Source: Colletotrichum lupini (lineage: Eukaryota; Ascomycota; Sordariomycetes; Glomerellales; Glomerellaceae). Taken from it: 64,000 nt of DNA. The notes under the pieces are model-generated. The model had not been told where the DNA came from, searched no databases, and saw only the letters and a program-made list of their open reading frames with translations. The stretch covers positions 186,001 to 250,000 of the forward strand of contig NC_064675.1 in assembly GCF_023278565.1 (NCBI RefSeq). The letters are read 5' to 3'. Below are positions 11,063 to 23,100 of the stretch, in pieces (the first letter of the stretch is position 1; the number at the start of each line of letters is the position of its first letter). Both the position numbers and the translations under genes were made by a program.

Positions 11063-13547
11063 GATGGGAGAAGACGTGTTTCAACCGCGGCGAAGTTGAA
11101 GACGATTGGTGGACGACAAGAGGCAGTCCGAGGGGAGGTCGTTGAAGTGATGGGATGGAAGAAGCCAACGGAGAAAGGAGGGCTCGAGGGGCAAGAAGGG
11201 CACGACGCGTCTGACGTTCCTGGCTTTTAAAGATCAACGTACAGGCGCGAGTCAGATGGATTCAGGGTCCACATGGCGGTAGACGGACTGGACTCATCCT
11301 TGACAGAGGTTGTCGTCAGTTCGGTAGCCCGGTGAAAGCCGGGCCACCTCCACAAAATGATCTCGCCCCCATGGGCGGGAAAGATAACAGATCGCCCTGC
11401 AATACGGGGAATGCACTTCTGAGTTGATAAGATCTAATTGTTTTGTGTCACTGCTGTCGAATTGCCCCGGAAACTCTGGATTATGAAGTCCCTGAGTGGG
11501 CGTTCTTCGGCCTGTTCTTGACACTGACATTGCGGAGGGCGCAACGAAGAAGTTTTGATGTCGTAAAAGAAGCTTTCCATGGCATGTTGGAGCCGCGCTA
11601 AGAGACCCGCTCGGCGGTTCTCGATGGAGCCTTTCTCGATTCAGAAACACAAGCGAGGAGCTTTTAGGTAAAAGATGGAGACAGTTGCGGCTCCCGCGAG
11701 ATTCAGATGAGTGCAAGAATTTTCCTACAGCAAAGCCGAGTAAAAACCGTCGCTAACCACCGCGTCAACATGACTTCGCCGTCGAGTCTTTTGCCTGCCA
11801 CGGAGCCTGTCCGGAGGTCCAAACGGGGCCGTATTACGTCCATGAAATCTCTCTATTGGGCGTACTCGTCGGTTTGTACGTTTTTATTCAAGGGCTGGAC
11901 TTGTTAAAAAGTGGACATTGTCGCCTTTACGATGTGCCAAGTGACATACAAATTTGCTCACCAGTCAACAGAGATAAGGACTTGTGATTTGTTATGGTAA
12001 AGAGCTGTTAAACGACAGCTACAACGTAGAATCCCGCTGAGCTGCTCCCGAGGCACAACATCAACATGCGAATTCATGTCTGATGTCTTGACCCTTGCGC
12101 ATATCTCTTCACCTCCCATTCGTATGATCGTGTTGAAGGGCAACGGCTACAGGCTTTAACCCGCTTTGGCCATGGCGCGAAAATTTCTCCGATCTTGGTT
12201 CCTGCATCTCGGGTTTAGAAGGCGGGCTTGGTCTTACCCCCCCCCCCCCCCCCGGCCAGAGATGGGTCATCTTTTTCAAGGCGCCTCTTCAAAATCGGGG
12301 TTTGGTTACTGTTAGAGACCTCCACGTGGCGTCTACCCGGCTCTCGATCTACCAAGTTGCGTCTCGCTACAGATCAGCGGAAGTTTTCGCGCGAAGTTTA
12401 TTGAGCGAGTAGAGAAGTGAACGGGAGACAGATATGCTTACCCGTACCCTCTGTGTTTGCCTAGACCTTCACTATCATCATGTTATTCGCCAGAACTGGT
12501 ATGGTCTCGAACTTTACCGCTTCAAATTTCGCGATGTGTCGAAGCTTTTGGGCTAGATGTATCTTCAAAAATCTTGTACCGGGCTGTCATTTGGGATCGG
12601 CGAGCAATGAGGCTCGAGAGCCCGACTTAGTGACGACAGAGAAGAAGTAGTTGTGACAATAAATAAGGGTGATTGCCTAGAGCATCGGGGTTGTTACAAA
12701 GGCCATCTCCCTATCATTGGTTTCAAGAGAGGCCCTATGAACCAAAATTTTAGCTACGCGACCCACCAGTTCATGTGTTCAAATGACACGGATGCTGGGT
12801 CAGGCATACACAATCGATAAACTTAGTCGCAGCCGCACCAGACTGCATGCACGCATCACCCGCAGCTGATACTCCGTACCGCATGCTGTGGATACAAGCA
12901 TCGTTTTATAGCTTTCCACTGTTTCGGGTTTGAATAAGGGTAATTTTGACTTGAGGGCGTAGGTCTTCTCCATCTAGTAAATTACTTAACAGAAGTAGTT
13001 GTTCTTCTCCAAGCAAATACGAAAGAGAGGCGATGTCGAGTGCTTCGATGAGAAGCGCATGCGAAGTGCGTTTACGGATTTGCACCTAATTAAGATTCAC
13101 GACAGTGTTGAGGTAGTGCACACTCCGAGTTTTTCGGGATTCAGGCTCTAATATAACGGAATATTTAATCCGTTGATATCGTGGTCTCCCATCGAAGAAC
13201 CTATCATCCAGTTTTTCGCTTATGTGATCGGTTCGCCCACTGGCAACGGTCCAGGTCTACGGAGTGGAGCAGAACTTTTTGGCCCCAACTGAAAGCAGGC
13301 GGCTTCCGCTTTTAGACTAAGGGCAACCAGAAACGTCCCCTAACAGATACTCATCTCTCCGCCTCCTGCCCGGCTCATTTATTGCTCCGGCCAACTTCAA
13401 CGTCGTGGGCAGGATGTCGAACGGGATTCGGGTATCCCACAATTCGTCCCTGCATTGCTAATTGTATATAAACAAACAAGCTTTATTGCGACTTGATTTT
13501 ATTGTAAAGACACTATTTATCCGGCTGTTGGCACAATACCGTCCTCA
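11063..13547. other. intergenic region, divergent promoters
   Basis: About 2.5 kb between the divergently transcribed permease and oxidoreductase genes. Small frames (for example 11294-11716, minus) show no domains. The only marked structure is a run of 17 C at 12237-12253. The region may contain both promoters, but I see no specific operator. Confidence 0.5.
12237..12253. repeat. poly(C) tract, 17 C
   Basis: Uninterrupted run of 17 C in non-coding DNA, followed by GGCC. One of five long C or G homopolymers in the window. Confidence 0.95.
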
Positions 13548-14855
13548 ATGTTGGCAGTTACGGCACCAAGCTTTTGCGAACCGTCCGCATATGAGCTTTC
13601 CACGATCCCTCAGCCAGTTGTAATAGAGCCTACCGATGTGGTATTCCGTGTTCACGCAGCGAGTATCAATCCCGTAGATGTCAAGAAGGCAGCAGGAGTC
13701 TTCAAGCTTGCGGTCAAAGAGAAGTTCGTTGAGAACCCTGGTCAAGCGATGATCTCGTCATCTGATATCAATAAACCAGATTCCCATATCAAATTGGCTA
13801 TGATTGCTCAGGAACCGTAACAGAAGTGGGTCAGGATGTCAAAGGCATCAAAGTTGGCGACGAGGTGTACTCGCGGTTACCGGAGGCAAGTCGAGGTATG
13901 TATACGCCCAAAAACTGCGATAGACTAATGGTGTAGATGCTAAGATACTATACTTGCAGGGGCATGGAGTGAATACGCCAAATGTTCACAACATTACGTT
14001 ACTCTCAAACCCAAGAATTTGTCTTTCGATGATGCAGCCTCGTTACCATTGGCAGGCATGACCGCACTGCAAACTTTGCGACGATACGAGGGATCATTGT
14101 CAGGCAAGACGGTCTTCGTACCAGCTGGCTGTGAGTGAGATTCATCGAACTCTACATAGATAAATTGCTAATGATACTCTGACAAGTGAGCGGCACTGGC
14201 GCATATGCGTGTCAGATCGCCAAGAACGTCTTCAATGCCGGCAAAGTGATCACCACCGTCTCAACATCAAAGGTAGACAAAGTACCAGAGATGCTTGGTA
14301 AAGGCACGGTTGACCAAAGTGAGCCTCAATCAAACTGCCTAGCTACTTGAACAGAGAGTGATACCTAACCAGAATCCAGTAATCGACTACACTAAGGAAG
14401 ACGTAACCCAGGTCATTCCTCGTGGATCCGTTGACTTCATCTTAGACACAACTGGAGATTCTATGTCTTTTCTTCATCTCATGACTCCGTCTACAGGTGT
14501 CATTGTCTCTATCGCTACGCAGCCCTCCGGTACTCAGCTCCAACAATCTAGCGTGATGAAGAGGCCAGATGGCCCACGTCTCCCGTGGTTTGCACGCATG
14601 GTGTTGAACATGGTTGATTCGTATCGGAAGGCACGTGCAAAACGCTGGGGTGTCAAATATGAGTACCTATTCCTCGATCCCAATGCCAAAGACTTGGAAA
14701 CACTGGCTCTCTATGCAGAAAAAGGAGACGTCCTGCCTGTTGTTGGTTGTAAAGTCAACTTTAGGGATATCGATGGCGTGAGAGAGGCGTGTACAACGGT
14801 GTACAACGGGAAAGGTGGCCTTGGGAAAACGGTGTTCACTATCATCGCGAGTTGA
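13548..14855 (+). CDS. MDR-family NAD(P)H oxidoreductase (quinone reductase-like)
   Basis: Five exons: 13548-13723, 13780-13895, 13960-14130, 14187-14318 and 14380-14855, with introns of 56, 64, 56 and 61 nt, together 356 residues. Splicing restores the continuous family pattern: AASINPVDVK (N-terminal GroES-like lobe), EKFPYQIGYDCSGTV, GDEVYSR, LPLAGMTALQTL and the nucleotide-binding turn AGLSGTGAYACQIAK, then IIDYTKED. The zinc-ligand lobe of alcohol dehydrogenases is absent, so this is the zinc-free medium-chain reductase group (quinone oxidoreductase/RTN4IP1-like), which normally uses NADPH to reduce enones or quinones. The first donor (GTTCGT) is weak; the other three introns have good signals. 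It is likely soluble, with no signal peptide seen. Confidence 0.87.
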
Positions 14856-15265
14856 GTTTAGTAGTTTTGGGATAGGCGATAGTTTACAGGCTTCCACGCA
14901 ATCTTTTTTGAGTGATGTTTAATCTAAGCGAATGAGATGCATTGTCGGTCAACGTTCTTTTCAAGTTGTTGATAGAGAGACGTTATGAGATGAGATCTGA
15001 TACCATACCATTCATGTTCGGAGAACAGGATGGAGTCGGCTATGCAAGCGTTTAGCGTCAGCAATACGGTCTAGGTCAAGAATGATGGCCAGCGAAAGGA
15101 GCACATGGTTGGAGCGATGACACTGTAACATGACCCTGATCGGTTTGAGTCAGAGATGGGCAGTACTGCATCTATTGGGGACGTGTATGTCTAGTGAAGG
15201 TATGGGCAGAGGTTTCTACACCGCCTCTAGTGCTAGTAGTTCTGCCAATACCACATCTATTGACT
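14856..15265. other. convergent 3' intergenic region
   Basis: About 0.4 kb between the stops of two convergent genes. No gene or strong repeat is visible. Confidence 0.6.
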
Positions 15266-16710
15266 CTATATGGGGTTTCCTTCCCTCACTACATAGAGTA
15301 AAGACCAGTTGATAAGAGCAACAAGCGTAATGCCCCAGAACGGCGCACCAACAAAGTTGTTGCTAAGTCCCCAGCCGAGGACAGTTCCTCCGATAGTAGG
15401 TCCAAGCATGCGAGCTGCGGCTGAAGTGCTCGATGCAACACCATGCACGGTGGCTAGTAGGGCAGGGTGCGGAGCAGAGTCGTTGACCAGCATGATCGTT
15501 GCCGGCCCTACAAACGTTCTCGACATGACTTGTGCACTCAAGATGACAGGCAAAAAGGGCCACAAGAGCGGGCTCTTATTCGACAACAGGGCGAGATAGG
15601 GCAGCGAGCAGTACGCCAGCGCACTGAAGGGGAGGAATGTGCGGTAGGACTGTAGGACACCGAGCCTACTGCTGATCCAGGGAAACAAGAGGATTTGGAG
15701 GGGAAGACCGACAGCTCCAATGACTGTGTTAGCAAAGCCGACCTTCTGGGATGACAGACCCAGACCACCTGTGAATCGGAATGGAAGTTGAGCATTGGTG
15801 TTGTCTGCTTGGGGTGCTGGTAGCATAACGAACAGTATGGAGTTGAAGGCAGAAACGTGGAGAGCCGAGGAAAAGTTCTGAACCAGCGTCAAGATAACGT
15901 TGCGGGTGCAGATAGCACGCAGAGGCGCCCGGCCCTTGTCTTCCACGGGCTTGCTGGACGAAGTTTGGTCCTCAACGTCTCCGGCTTCGGCCGGCTCGTT
16001 TGCATTGCCAACGAGATGATAGTCATTGGGCGGGCTTTCCATTCTAAAGACCTTTCTGAGAAGGAAACGTCCAAGGTCCCGGCCTCGGTCTCGGCGATGG
16101 CGCCGGAGTGGATGCGTTTCGTCCAGCCCGAGGACGACTCCCAAAGCCGCAATCATCAAGATGCTTGAGCAAACAAAATTTGTCAGAGCGTATGGGAATC
16201 GTATCATCCACTCGACTCCATCTTCACCACCGAGGAAGGATCCCGGCCCGAAGATTGCGGGTAGAGATTCGATAGGGTCGGCAAGAAATCCACCTAGAAG
16301 AGGTCCAATGATGACGCCAACGTTGAAGCACATTGGAAGTAGAAGAAAAGCTCGAGATCGGTACCTGTTCACCTTTTAGCACTGATCACGCGACCACAAC
16401 TGAAAGGGGTATCAGGTCACGCATACCTTTTGTCTTCAACAATTTCCGAAATCATGGTCCTGAGAACACCTACGTTTCCGTTCAGTGCTCCAGCTAGAAC
16501 ACGGAAGAACACCACAGAGGCATAGGAAGTAGATAGACCCATCCCGATCGCTGAGATACAAGTTCCCAGCAGCCCCACGAGAAGGACTCGCTTTCGACCA
16601 AAAAGAGGACTGTCAGCCACATGTCCCCATAACATGCCAGTTACACACTGGGCAGCGGCGAATGCGGCAGTGAGAAGACCGGCCTGTCTTGCAATTGCCG
16701 AGTCTGGTAG
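15266..16710 (-). pseudogene. MFS transporter, C-terminal fragment (gene split by retrotransposon)
   Basis: Carries most of a major facilitator superfamily transporter: part of exon 1 (16427-16710), a 62-nt intron (16365-16426, donor GTATGC, acceptor CAG) and exon 2 (15266-16364). Exon 1 holds the MFS signature between helices 2 and 3 (GMLWGHVADSPLFGRKR) and NGNVGVLRTMISEIV; splicing gives EDKRYRSRAFLLLP. Exon 2 encodes helices from CFNVGVIIGPLLGG onward, including the long hydrophilic central loop. The N-terminus lies at 28263-28612 beyond the insertion. Removing the insert and one GGTAG copy gives an unbroken 1728-nt reading frame (575 residues) with no internal stop, so insertion is the only visible lesion. 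The family is the fungal DHA1-like group related to YCR023C. Confidence 0.93.
16706..16710. repeat. target-site duplication GGTAG, left copy
   Basis: GGTAG immediately precedes the LTR beginning TGTTGG at 16711 and is repeated at 28263-28267. Confidence 0.95.
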
Positions 16711-16935
16711 TGTTGGTATACACGTAGGCAGGTCAGACCTTTTGGTCGCGACTAGGTTAATAGGTCAGTATAGGTCTATTGCGTGTGTATAGGAGGGGAA
16801 GATCGTGGGCAGAGCCCGCGGTCCCTTAGTAGGTATAGGTAGGTAGAAAGGTCCGTCTACACGGGCCTAGACTACCTACCTACTACCCCTACCTAACTAC
16901 CTAATAGGGCCCCTTTTCTACTTCGTAATCTAATA
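16711..16935 (-). repeat. LTR of split copia element, left copy (3' LTR for minus orientation)
   Basis: 225 bp, begins TGTTGG; pairs with 28038-28262. The outer end keeps C and G bases that are T and A in the other copy. It contains a GGTAGGT/CCTACC inverted motif that could form a hairpin. Confidence 0.95.
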
Positions 16936-19902
16936 TTAATAATCTTTTACTTTTATAATAAAAAAGGCTAGAATAGGGGCTAGGTCCCCCGCTAATAAAA
17001 ACTAATAATAAAATCTATAATTAATCCCCTATTTAGAAGTACCTAAAGCCGTATACTAAAATTTTAATATAGTTTCTATTATAATTATTTATATAAAAAT
17101 TTTAGTATCCCCTCTTTTTAATTACTTCCTAATCCTCTAATATATATAATTTATATACTTAAACTCCTCGGAAATCGTTAAATCTAGCGTAGTTAAAAAA
17201 GAGCTTTTTATTAATCTAATTATACCCCGAATATATACATTTCTCTCTAAGCTAAAGCCTAAAAGGCGTATATATTTACTAAATAACTTACTATTTATAA
17301 TATATTACTATTTTAACTATATATTACCTATCCTTTTATCTTAACTATAATAATTCCTTTATTAACGAATTATTTAAGGGACTTATTTAATATACTTTTT
17401 ATAAACTTATTAACTAGGTTATCGTTACTATTAATTTAATAAATTTTATAAAGCTCGCGGCGTTTATATAATTACCTAAGTATTATAATATTTATTATAA
17501 GGCGCTTTTCTTTTATAATACCTAGCTTAACGAGGTATTTATATAATAAGTATAAATTTATATAGACTATAGTAAGGATCTTTAGAACGTCGAGTTATTT
17601 AGTAATAAGGTCTAGGGTAGTTAAGATAGTATAAGCGACGTTTAGTCCGTTTTAAGTAGCTAGTGCCTTATTTACTTACTTATTAACATAAAGTCTACGG
17701 ACTTCCCTTATTATTTTCTTAATCACTTTTATATATTAAGTAAAATTTAGTAATAGTAAAGATTCGTTAGAAGTGCGTAAAAAAGCTCTAAAAACGAGGA
17801 GTATAAGAACGAGGCTATTTAGGCTAACTATATTATTAACTACCTTAATTATAGCCTAAAGTATAGCCCCTGCGCTTATTAATAAGTACTTATTTTAAAT
17901 AATATTATATACTTTTTTAAATACTACGTAATATCTCTTAGCCTTATTAATACTATTATAAGCTTTAATAAGTACTTCCTTAACCTTAATAGATATAGAT
18001 TTAATAAAAAATTTAAACTTTATAATATTAAAGTTCTTATTAATATTTATAATAATCTAGTCTAGCGGACTAAAGTAAACGTTAATTTAATATAGCTAAA
18101 GAGCCTCCTATATATACTTCGTAGTTATATCCGCAAAGAACTTTACTATTTAAAAAGAAGTAGTAATATTAATAATATAAAGTACTAGTTAGTTAGTACT
18201 CTTATAATTTATTAAGTATATTATATTAATTACGATTTTATAATTAAAATCGTAATTATTTTATAAAATAAATTTAAATTAGCTAGGGGTAGTAGCGTTA
18301 AGTTAGTATTATTAATAAATCTTCGTAAGCTTTTTGAGGGCTACGATCTCTATATTATTATTAAATTATTAAAGTAGCTTTAAGAAACGAGGAACTAAAG
18401 GGTAGCTAAAGCGCTAATATAAGTAGTATAATTCGCCCTTTATTAAGTAATTAGTAATAGCTTTTTTATCGTTGAAGAGCAGAAGCTAAGGGTGTCCCTA
18501 TTTACGAATAATAAGTACTATAATATCTCCTTTAACTAATAGGTTATTAATATTATTAAAATATACTCTTAGCTTATTTATATCCCTTAAGTAATATAAA
18601 AAAGGAGTATTAATTAATAAGACGTAAAAAGTAATATTACTAAATAGGGTATTAATAACTATAAATTTTAATAACTTTGCGGGTTTATTATTATTAAATT
18701 AAATACTTACCTTACCGGCTTTAGAAATATTAAAAATAACTTTAAATCGTTATTATTATAATACGAGGAGTTAAGGGTAGCCCGTAGTTAAGAATTCCGT
18801 AGTATTAATATTAAGTATAATATTTTAAAAGTCCTTTAATAAATACTTCTTATTTAATAAAAAAAAGGTCGCTAGTTCTATAGGCTTAGTTAACTCGTTA
18901 ATAAAAGTAGTATTAATAAAGCTATACTTTATTACCTAAGTAGCGAGGATATTTATAAGGGTTTTATTACTAGCGGTAGTCGTAAGGTATATTATTAAGA
19001 TCTAGACTTTATTCTCGTAGTTATTTTTATAATTAAAGTCGAGGCTATTAAAGTATTAAATTATAATATTATTATCGTTATCGTCGTTAATAAGGGTAGT
19101 TCCCTTATAAAAAGCGAGGAACTATAAGTATAAGCTCGGTATAAATCTCTTATTTCTTTTTTTATTATTTTTATACTTCTTATATACTTAACGTTGCTCT
19201 TTTTCTAAGTACTTAGTTAACTAATAGCTAGTTTTATAATAAATAAAATACTTTTTATTAATAATACCGTAGCTACGTTAATTCTGCTTATTAAATTAGG
19301 TCTCTTTATTAGAGCTACTATAAGTGCGGTTAGTTTAGTAAGTAGCGGGGACTTCTTTATTATAAGTACTATTTTAGAGATATTATTACTACTTATTATA
19401 GTTACGCTCTCTTTTTATAGTATTAATTGAAATACCAAGCTAGTAATAAATATTAATAAATATAAGTACTAAGTTAAGTATAATAAGTCTATATTTTAAT
19501 ATATTATTTATATAATAAAAAAGTTAGTTACTTATATTAAAAATAGATCCCTAGGTAGCTAGTATTTTATAAAGGATTATAATACAATTAATTAGTACTT
19601 ATAAAATTTATTAGTTTAACTTATTTAAGTTCTTATAAACTATAGAATATTAATAAAAGTTATAGAGCTTAGCGAAGTAGTTTTAATAGCTCGTAAGTAG
19701 CTTAAAATATTCTTAAGTCCTTTAATATATTATATTAAAACTAAGCGGGTTAGAAGTATTACTAAGTTAGTTAAAATAGAAGGTTAATACCCTCCCCTTA
19801 AGTATATTTAGGAAAGTATTAGAATAATATCGTTTACTAATTCTTATTTATTAATATAATATTTTAAAAATCTAAAGCTTCTTATTAAAGATATTATCCT
19901 TC
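16936..19902 (-). pseudogene. copia pol remains (integrase fused to RNase H, RT missing)
   Basis: AT-rich, stop-laden minus-strand remains. In minus-strand order: a hydrophilic, Lys/Asn-rich stretch about 19100-19260 that may be the gag/zinc-knuckle region, pre-integrase near 18440, integrase to about 17650, then RNase H from about 17640 to 17380. The step from integrase C-terminus (VRRLYVNK-like, about 17690) to RNase H (TIVYINLYLLYKYL-like, about 17590) covers about 100 bp, where an intact copia pol has well over 1 kb of RT. Confidence 0.75.
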
Positions 19903-20125
19903 TGTTACGGCAGTGGGCACTAGGGCCCTGTGGGCCCTGTAGCTTAGCCTCAGGCTGCGAGGCTAAGCTCCTAGTAGTTACGTAACGAGCTAGACCGCTA
20001 GGTCTAAAGGGCCAGCCTACTAGCTTCTACTTACTATTTTATTTTTTCCCTTTTTACGTTAAGTTTTTAGTTAATTAAGTTAATATAGTAGCGTTCTAAC
20101 CTACCTTAAGTTCCCTTTTATAATA
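19903..20125 (+). repeat. left LTR of nested gypsy element
   Basis: 223 bp, matching 25992-26215 apart from transitions and a single-base indel near the CTTAGCCT segment. Confidence 0.92.
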
Positions 20126-23100
20126 CTACTTAACGTTACTTAATTAATTATTCTTTAAAAACAGAACGATAATATCTTAATTAATTAACTACTAGCTACC
20201 CTTACTAAAAAAGCGTATAAAAGAGCCGAGCGATAGTTAGTTAAATTAATTATATATAAGTAATATAATTAATACCCCCTAAATATATACCCCCTTTATT
20301 AAATATAATAGTTAGAGGATATAGCTAAGGAAGCTAGGTCTCCCTTCGTACTAACGGCTTTTAATAAAGTTACCGCTTTTATAAGTCCTAATAAAGCGTC
20401 GTAGGCCCTAATAAAGGCGCTAAGCTCCCGGTTATTAACTTAGAAATCGCGCTATTTAACTAGCTAATAGAGCGCTTTTTACCCTTTACTACTTAAGCCG
20501 ATTACCTAGCGTACCTTAGTAACGTAGCTAACTAGCTTACCTTACCTATTTATATCCGTAATAATATCCTTTTTAAAAAGAATACTAAGTAATATATCGA
20601 CCTTGACCTTATCTAAGAGCTATACTTTAAAAATAACGAAAAGACCTTACTTAAATAGATTAAATAGTAGTTAAAAATGCGTATTACTTAGTATTAATTA
20701 GAACAGGTCCTAGCGTCCGCTATCGGCTAGCTAAGTAATAATATTAAGTATTTATATATAATAACTTATAAGAACCTCGACTTTATATATATTACTATTA
20801 TAAAGCTTTATATTATAAAAGAAGCCCTTACCTAAGCCTATATTAGTAATATAACTATAGCTAAAAGGCTAGAGTAATTAAAGAACGGCTCCTAAGCTAG
20901 CTCTATTTAGGATACTACTACCCTTAGCGCGCTAGAGTAGTAGCTAATATACTTAAAAACGTAGGGTAGTTATAAGACTACTTTAGCCTCGTCCTATTCC
21001 GTTACCTACGGCTCTTAGAAAATGCCTAACGTACTTACTTTTATAAGTAATAATACTAGCCTTAAGTTTAACTACTAGCTCTAGCGTATTATAAAGCGCT
21101 TAAAAAACGCTAACTATAGTATAAATAAGTACTACTTAGAGTATATTATTAATAAAATTAAAAATAGCGCTATAGAGTTTATATACTTATTACTAATTTT
21201 TAATAAGATTACTACGGCCGAGTAGCTACTCTACGAGCTTAAGTTAGCTTATACTAGCCTAACTACTATAAATAACGCTAGTTATAAGCTAGACGTACTT
21301 ATAATTATACTTAAAAATATTTATTAAAAGCGCTTTATATTTACTAAGCTCGCGCATATTAATAAGTTTTTAAAGTCCTAGTAAAAGCGCCGTTTTTATA
21401 ATAAGCTACTTATATATTTTCGTAACTAGGCTATATTAAAGTACCTAAACGATATAACTACTTTTTAAAAGTATACTAAGTATATTATTTAGCTAGCTAA
21501 CGTAATATAGCCCCCTTTTATAAAAAACCGCGCGGTTAAGGTTTCTAACTAGACTTACTAAACCTCGGGTAGAAGTAATAGAAGTAGTAGAAATAATAAA
21601 AGTATTAGAGGTACTAAATAAGACCGAGGTTATACTTCTACCCGCAAGACGATTTTTAAAGCCTTATATTAAAAACTTAAGGATAGTAGCGCTTATTTTA
21701 TTTATAATAATACTAAATATATTTCTAAAGACTATTTTAAAAAGCCGAAGATTATTATAGCTATTATTAATACTACCGCGGGCCTTATTAAAATAGAGTC
21801 GGGTTTAGAAAACTAGACCCCTTAGTAAAAGTAAACTCCTAGCTAAGGGATACGTATAAAAAGGACGGAAGATTAGTAATTAATTTAGTAAACTTATAAG
21901 ATCTCGTAGGGGGTTAGCCCCTTAAAATAGAGCTTATATTAATATTTAATAAATATAGAATTTGCTTAAGAGCCTTATTTAATACGGGAGCTAATAGGTA
22001 CGGATTTATAAATAACTACGTAACCCCTTTATTATAGCGGTTCTATACGGCCTTATTTTATAAATTACTATGCCTAATCCCTATTACTAGGTTTAATAGA
22101 GAGTAATTAAACGATATTAATATAATATAGATTACTAACTTATATATTAATTAACGGGTCTTTCTAAAAGTACCCCTTTTTTAGCTTAATACGGGCCGCT
22201 ACGACTTAATCCTAGGGCGGAAGTAGTTCGAATATTATAGGGTAAACCTTAATATTCGCCGCTAACGGCTAATATAGCCTAAGGACCTACTATTATAAAA
22301 GATACTTATTACTATTATTAAGGATATCGAGGACCTATATACTCTAGAAGTTATTAATATATAATACTAAATCGACGCTAACCGCTAATAAGACCTATTT
22401 AAAATAAATATAGCCCGCTATAACTAAAAGCTCTAGTAATAGCGAGCAAAGGGTATGTTAATTAAGATATTACTATGCCCGCTAAAGACAATAGCTTATT
22501 AAATATAGTAATTAAACGAGGCTAAGGATATAAAAAAGATAGAACGTGCCCTTAAAAGCACTACTATCGCCCCTATAAAGAGGGTTAGATAGTAAAAACT
22601 ATACTTAGTAACGTTATAAATAGATATTACCTTTATTAGTACTCCCGTATTTAAAAAGAACCTAAAGTAGAACGACGTTAAAATAAGCTCTATATTACTT
22701 TATAAGCTAGACCGTATTATAAAAAATAAGAAGAAAGAGGTAGACCCCTTATATAACAACGACTAAGTTACTCATAACCTTATAATAACTAACTTACTAA
22801 AGTACTTACGGCCCTAGACCGACGTTTTTAATAAAGTAGCTAGTAATATACTTATACTTTATAAGCCGTATAACTATAAAATTAAGCTCTTAAATAGTAA
22901 TAAAAAGAAGCTAACTTACTACCCTCTATATAAGTAGTCGGTACTAGAGCTAGAGGCTATAAGAGCTTATTTATTAAAGTATTTATAAAAGGGATTTATC
23001 GAGCTAGGTAATACTCCTTTTACGTTACTAATACTATTTATAAAAAAGTATAATAATAGTCTACGCTTTTGCGTTAACTTTTATAAACTAAATAAGGTTA

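Noticed and set aside
10514..11230. 238-codon plus-strand frame
   Set aside because: It is antisense to the amino acid permease and lacks domain content; a shadow of the minus-strand codon pattern.
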